64,000 nucleotides of DNA from Gammaproteobacteria bacterium (GTDB taxonomy: Bacteria > Pseudomonadota > Gammaproteobacteria > Eutrophobiales > Eutrophobiaceae). A program made the translations under genes and the position numbers. The notes under the pieces were generated by a model, which saw only the letters and a list, made by a program, of their open reading frames with translations, did not search any database and had not been told where the DNA came from. Below, piece after piece: positions 61,875-64,000 of the stretch; position 1 is the first letter of the stretch; every line of letters begins with the position of its first letter. The stretch is from contig JANQNX010000016.1 in assembly GCA_028279365.1 (NCBI GenBank), forward strand, positions 1 through 64,000, written 5' to 3'.

Positions 61875-63053
61875 TTATTTTGAATTTGCAAATCCGTTGT
61901 TACGCCAAAACTCTTTCTGCGCATCGGTAACCTTAACCAGGTAACGGCGAGATTCCTGAAAAGGATGATTGCGAGTCAGACGTTGAAACACTTCATTCGA
62001 TGATAGCTGGTTAATTTTCACGATGGCGCGATCGCGATTAGAAGAAAACGTCTTAAGCACGTTACCCGCGCCACCGTTGTAGGCAGAGATAACGGAATAG
62101 CGTTTGGCATTTTGATCGCTAATCCTGGCCAGGTATTGCCGTTCTAGTATCGTGATATAGGCCGTACCAATATCGATATTGTAATCCGGGTTATGCAAGT
62201 TTTGCGGGCTCGGTTGGCCGGAACGGTTTTTGATTTTTTGATAAACATCGCGTCCGGCCGTTTCCGGTACCACCTGCATTAAGCCATGCGCATTGGCATG
62301 ACTGACCGCAAACGGATTAAAACTGCTTTCGGTTTTGATGATGGCATAGATCAGGCTCTCGCTGACCTTATATTTCTTACTGTATTTCTGTACCAGGTTG
62401 GCATACTTATACGCGCGTATTTCATTATGCGTGGCAATTAACGGGAAGCTGACGCGCAGACCATCGCGCTTACCAAGTTTGACGCGTTGCAGTTTATTCG
62501 CGATCAAATAATCCGCATAACGGTTGGCGCGCCATTGCCATTGAATCGGTTTGCCTTCGTTATCTAACACCTGTTCAAATAAAAACGGCTTGCCATGGCT
62601 TTCCGGTGTCGCATCAGAATACAAATCCACCTGCCTGGGATCATCCGGTGTTAATAGTGTCGTGACGATCGCCTTTTTTAAGTAGTCTTGTTGTGAATCC
62701 GGCGCCAGTGTTTCCACCGTCACGGTGCCAGCTTCAAAATCAATATGCGCGCGATTGTAATAATTGTCAGTATATTTAACGTAGTCTTTCGGCCCGGCCT
62801 GGGTTGCGTCGTCTTCGCCCCAGATATCGTTAATCAGATTAACAAAGCGTTTTAACCGGGCTTTGTACGCTTTCAGATCGGCAGGCAATTGTGCGGGGTT
62901 TGCTGCGTAGCGTCGTCCTTTGCTTTCGATAATATCAGCGACAGCAGTCGGGGCATCGGCTAATACACTGATAGTACGAATATCACTGCTATTACAACTC
63001 AGCAGTAGAGTACTGGCGAGTAACAAGCTGATGAGTCGTCGTTTTTTTAACAT
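61875..63053 (-). CDS. mltC: Membrane-bound lytic murein transglycosylase C
   Basis: A 392-residue lipoprotein, start ATG 63053 (MLKKRRLISL), 13 bases after the hemerythrin stop; lipobox LLLSC. The N-terminal DUF3393 domain (about 30-180) includes FVNLINDIWGEDD. The lytic transglycosylase SLT domain (about 210-370) has the catalytic Glu in IIKTESSFNPFAVSHANAHG, GLMQVVPETAG and SVISAYNGGAGNVLKTF. It cleaves peptidoglycan glycan strands to 1,6-anhydro products at the outer membrane. Confidence 0.93.
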   Translation of the reverse strand: MLKKRRLISLLLASTLLLSCNSSDIRTISVLADAPTAVADIIESKGRRYAANPAQLPADLKAYKARLKRFVNLINDIWGEDDATQAGPKDYVKYTDNYYNRAHIDFEAGTVTVETLAPDSQQDYLKKAIVTTLLTPDDPRQVDLYSDATPESHGKPFLFEQVLDNEGKPIQWQWRANRYADYLIANKLQRVKLGKRDGLRVSFPLIATHNEIRAYKYANLVQKYSKKYKVSESLIYAIIKTESSFNPFAVSHANAHGLMQVVPETAGRDVYQKIKNRSGQPSPQNLHNPDYNIDIGTAYITILERQYLARISDQNAKRYSVISAYNGGAGNVLKTFSSNRDRAIVKINQLSSNEVFQRLTRNHPFQESRRYLVKVTDAQKEFWRNNGFANSK

Positions 63054-63066
63054 CGCTATCGCCGCT

Positions 63067-63573
63067 TCATATTTGTGCATCTTTGACTGCGCCCATGACC
63101 TCAGCCCAGTCAAATTTAATATCCGTCGTCAATACCTTTAACGCGCGCTCGTCGAGTTGCTGTTCCAGTTCTTTTAACATCGCGTCTTCTTCTCTCTCCT
63201 CGTGATGCTCGTTCAAGCCTTTCAAGGTTTTTTGTTTATCCAACAGTGCAATAATATTTCGACGCAAATCAGAGTCCGCAAGTTCCTGTTCAATTAACCA
63301 TTGCAGGTCCTGCTTGGTGTCCTGCATCAGCTTGTTTATTTTTTTATGTTCTTTTTCATACAAACTCACATCCCATTTTGACTGGTGCTCTAGCTTGGCA
63401 AACATCGGGAACAGATAGTTTTCTTCTATCTGCATGTGCGATCTTTGAGTCGAGATAAAATGATCCAGCCAATAGCTCGCTTCGTCAAAGCCTGCCTGTA
63501 ATAAGGCTTCCTGATGGCGTGCAAACAATTCGCGTAAATCCAGATGTTGTCGATGTATCAGTGAAACCAGCAT
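63067..63573 (-). CDS. Hemerythrin-domain protein
   Basis: A 168-residue four-helix protein with HHE-type ligands: LIHRQHLDLRELFARH, SHMQIEENYLFPMF, YEKEHKKINKLM and LNEHHEEREEDAML. These fit a non-haem di-iron site for oxygen, NO or iron handling. There is no signal peptide. It is probably co-transcribed with mltC. Confidence 0.87.
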   Translation of the reverse strand: MLVSLIHRQHLDLRELFARHQEALLQAGFDEASYWLDHFISTQRSHMQIEENYLFPMFAKLEHQSKWDVSLYEKEHKKINKLMQDTKQDLQWLIEQELADSDLRRNIIALLDKQKTLKGLNEHHEEREEDAMLKELEQQLDERALKVLTTDIKFDWAEVMGAVKDAQI

Positions 63574-63751
63574 GGATGTGTTATGTTCCTGTCATGAATA
63601 GCATGCAGACTAACAGTAGAAAATACAGATTGAAATAGTGATAAATAAACGTGCGTATTAATTAAAGATGTTCATGGCATCGGAACGAAAAGTTTATACA
63701 ATAGTCACTTATTTCAAACACGGTAACAATAAAACAGGAGCGTTCATAAGT

Positions 63752-64000
63752 ATGCGTTTTATCTGCCTCAGCCTTTGCCTGGCTTTTTCCACCTCTACCA
63801 TGGCGGCGAAACTGGATGCCAAACTGAAGGAATTAAATCTCCCCGATGGCTTTGCGATAGCGATCTATGCCGAGGATATTCCCGGTGCGCGTAGCATGGT
63901 ATTAGGCCAATCAACCGGTACCGTGTTTGTCGGAACGCGTGAAGACAAAGTCTACGCCGTCGTCGATAAAGACAAGGATCGAAAAGCGGATGAAGTCGTG
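63752..64000 (+). CDS. PQQ-dependent sugar/sorbosone dehydrogenase-like protein (5' part)
   Basis: 83 codons are visible from ATG 63752 to the window edge, preceded by GGAG. The signal peptide is residues 1-19 (STMAAKL). The mature start LKELNLPDGFAIAIYAEDIP, then ARSMVLG and TVFVGTREDKVYAVVD, matches the N-terminal blade of the soluble-glucose/L-sorbosone dehydrogenase family. Whether PQQ ligands are kept lies beyond the edge. It is divergent from the hemerythrin gene. Confidence 0.8.
   Translation, partial: MRFICLSLCLAFSTSTMAAKLDAKLKELNLPDGFAIAIYAEDIPGARSMVLGQSTGTVFVGTREDKVYAVVDKDKDRKADEVV

Overview
The window is a chromosomal stretch of a gammaproteobacterium. It is moderately AT-rich by eye and has Gram-negative features throughout: lipoproteins, an outer-membrane porin, MltC, UbiG/COQ7 homologues, c-type cytochromes and sigma-54 promoters. 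The PQQ dehydrogenases and their accessory genes suggest an alcohol- or methanol-oxidising, possibly marine, lineage (Methylophaga/Cycloclasticus-like). That taxonomic guess is inference only. No tRNA, rRNA, IS element or CRISPR array was seen.

Region 1 (1-8.2 kb) is periplasmic quinoprotein oxidation. A 5'-partial XoxF/MxaF-type dehydrogenase runs off the left edge on the minus strand. A complete ExaA-type, calcium-class dehydrogenase (2027-3961) follows. Next is a tightly packed operon with a pentapeptide-repeat protein, two unknown secreted proteins, cytochrome c-550 (PedF type), a SoxYZ-like carrier and a metallo-beta-lactamase-fold hydrolase of the quinoprotein relay family. Several promoter regions share a GGGAAAAATTCC-like motif. 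At 8.3-11 kb there is an esterase, a formylglycine-generating-enzyme-fold lipoprotein lacking the active-site cysteines, and an unknown secreted protein.

Region 2 (11.3-16.4 kb) is a zinc-limitation locus with two Zur-like boxes. It encodes a CobW/COG0523 GTPase, DUF1826, a His-rich ZrgA-like protein, DUF3299, and a LolD/FtsX-type ABC pair. An AT-rich unknown lipoprotein and a Cys-rich peptide follow (16.7-18.6 kb).

Region 3 (18.7-38.5 kb) is nitrate, nitrite and cyanate assimilation: nasA, an FAD reductase subunit, nirD, nirB, a formate/nitrite-type channel, cynS, a PP2C-kinase fusion, an NrtABC-type transporter with a double ATPase, the NasS/NasT sensor-antiterminator pair and an outer-membrane porin. 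Four transcription units (nirB, channel, nrtA, porin) each show a sigma-54 -24/-12 element, a leader hairpin just after the predicted start, and an intrinsic terminator before the gene. This is the architecture expected for NtrC activation plus NasT (ANTAR) antitermination. An unknown gene followed by an attC-like site (29.4-30.2 kb) looks like a stray integron cassette inside this block.

Region 4 (38.6-49 kb) starts with a split photolyase/cryptochrome encoded as two overlapping genes in reversed domain order. They are followed in the same run by a renalase-like FAD oxidase, a COQ7-like di-iron protein, UbiG, DUF309 and a SpoIIE-type phosphatase. Housekeeping genes follow: an RRM protein, a cold-shock protein, a NYN nuclease, a PhhB-like protein, a host-attachment-family protein, a YgjP-like peptidase, a TIGR02450 protein, a CIA30 protein and SelO.

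Region 5 (49-59 kb) is a type I restriction-modification island on the minus strand: fic, hsdM, hsdS, rhuM-fic, hsdR. It is preceded by a dense TGTCGA/TCGACA operator-like array and by a gene that joins tandem DNA-binding-like modules to a PD-(D/E)XK-like nuclease domain. Region 6 (59.8-64 kb) holds a sirtuin, an AhpD-like protein, a DUF3365 haem protein, MltC, a hemerythrin and the start of a sorbosone-dehydrogenase-like PQQ protein cut by the right edge.
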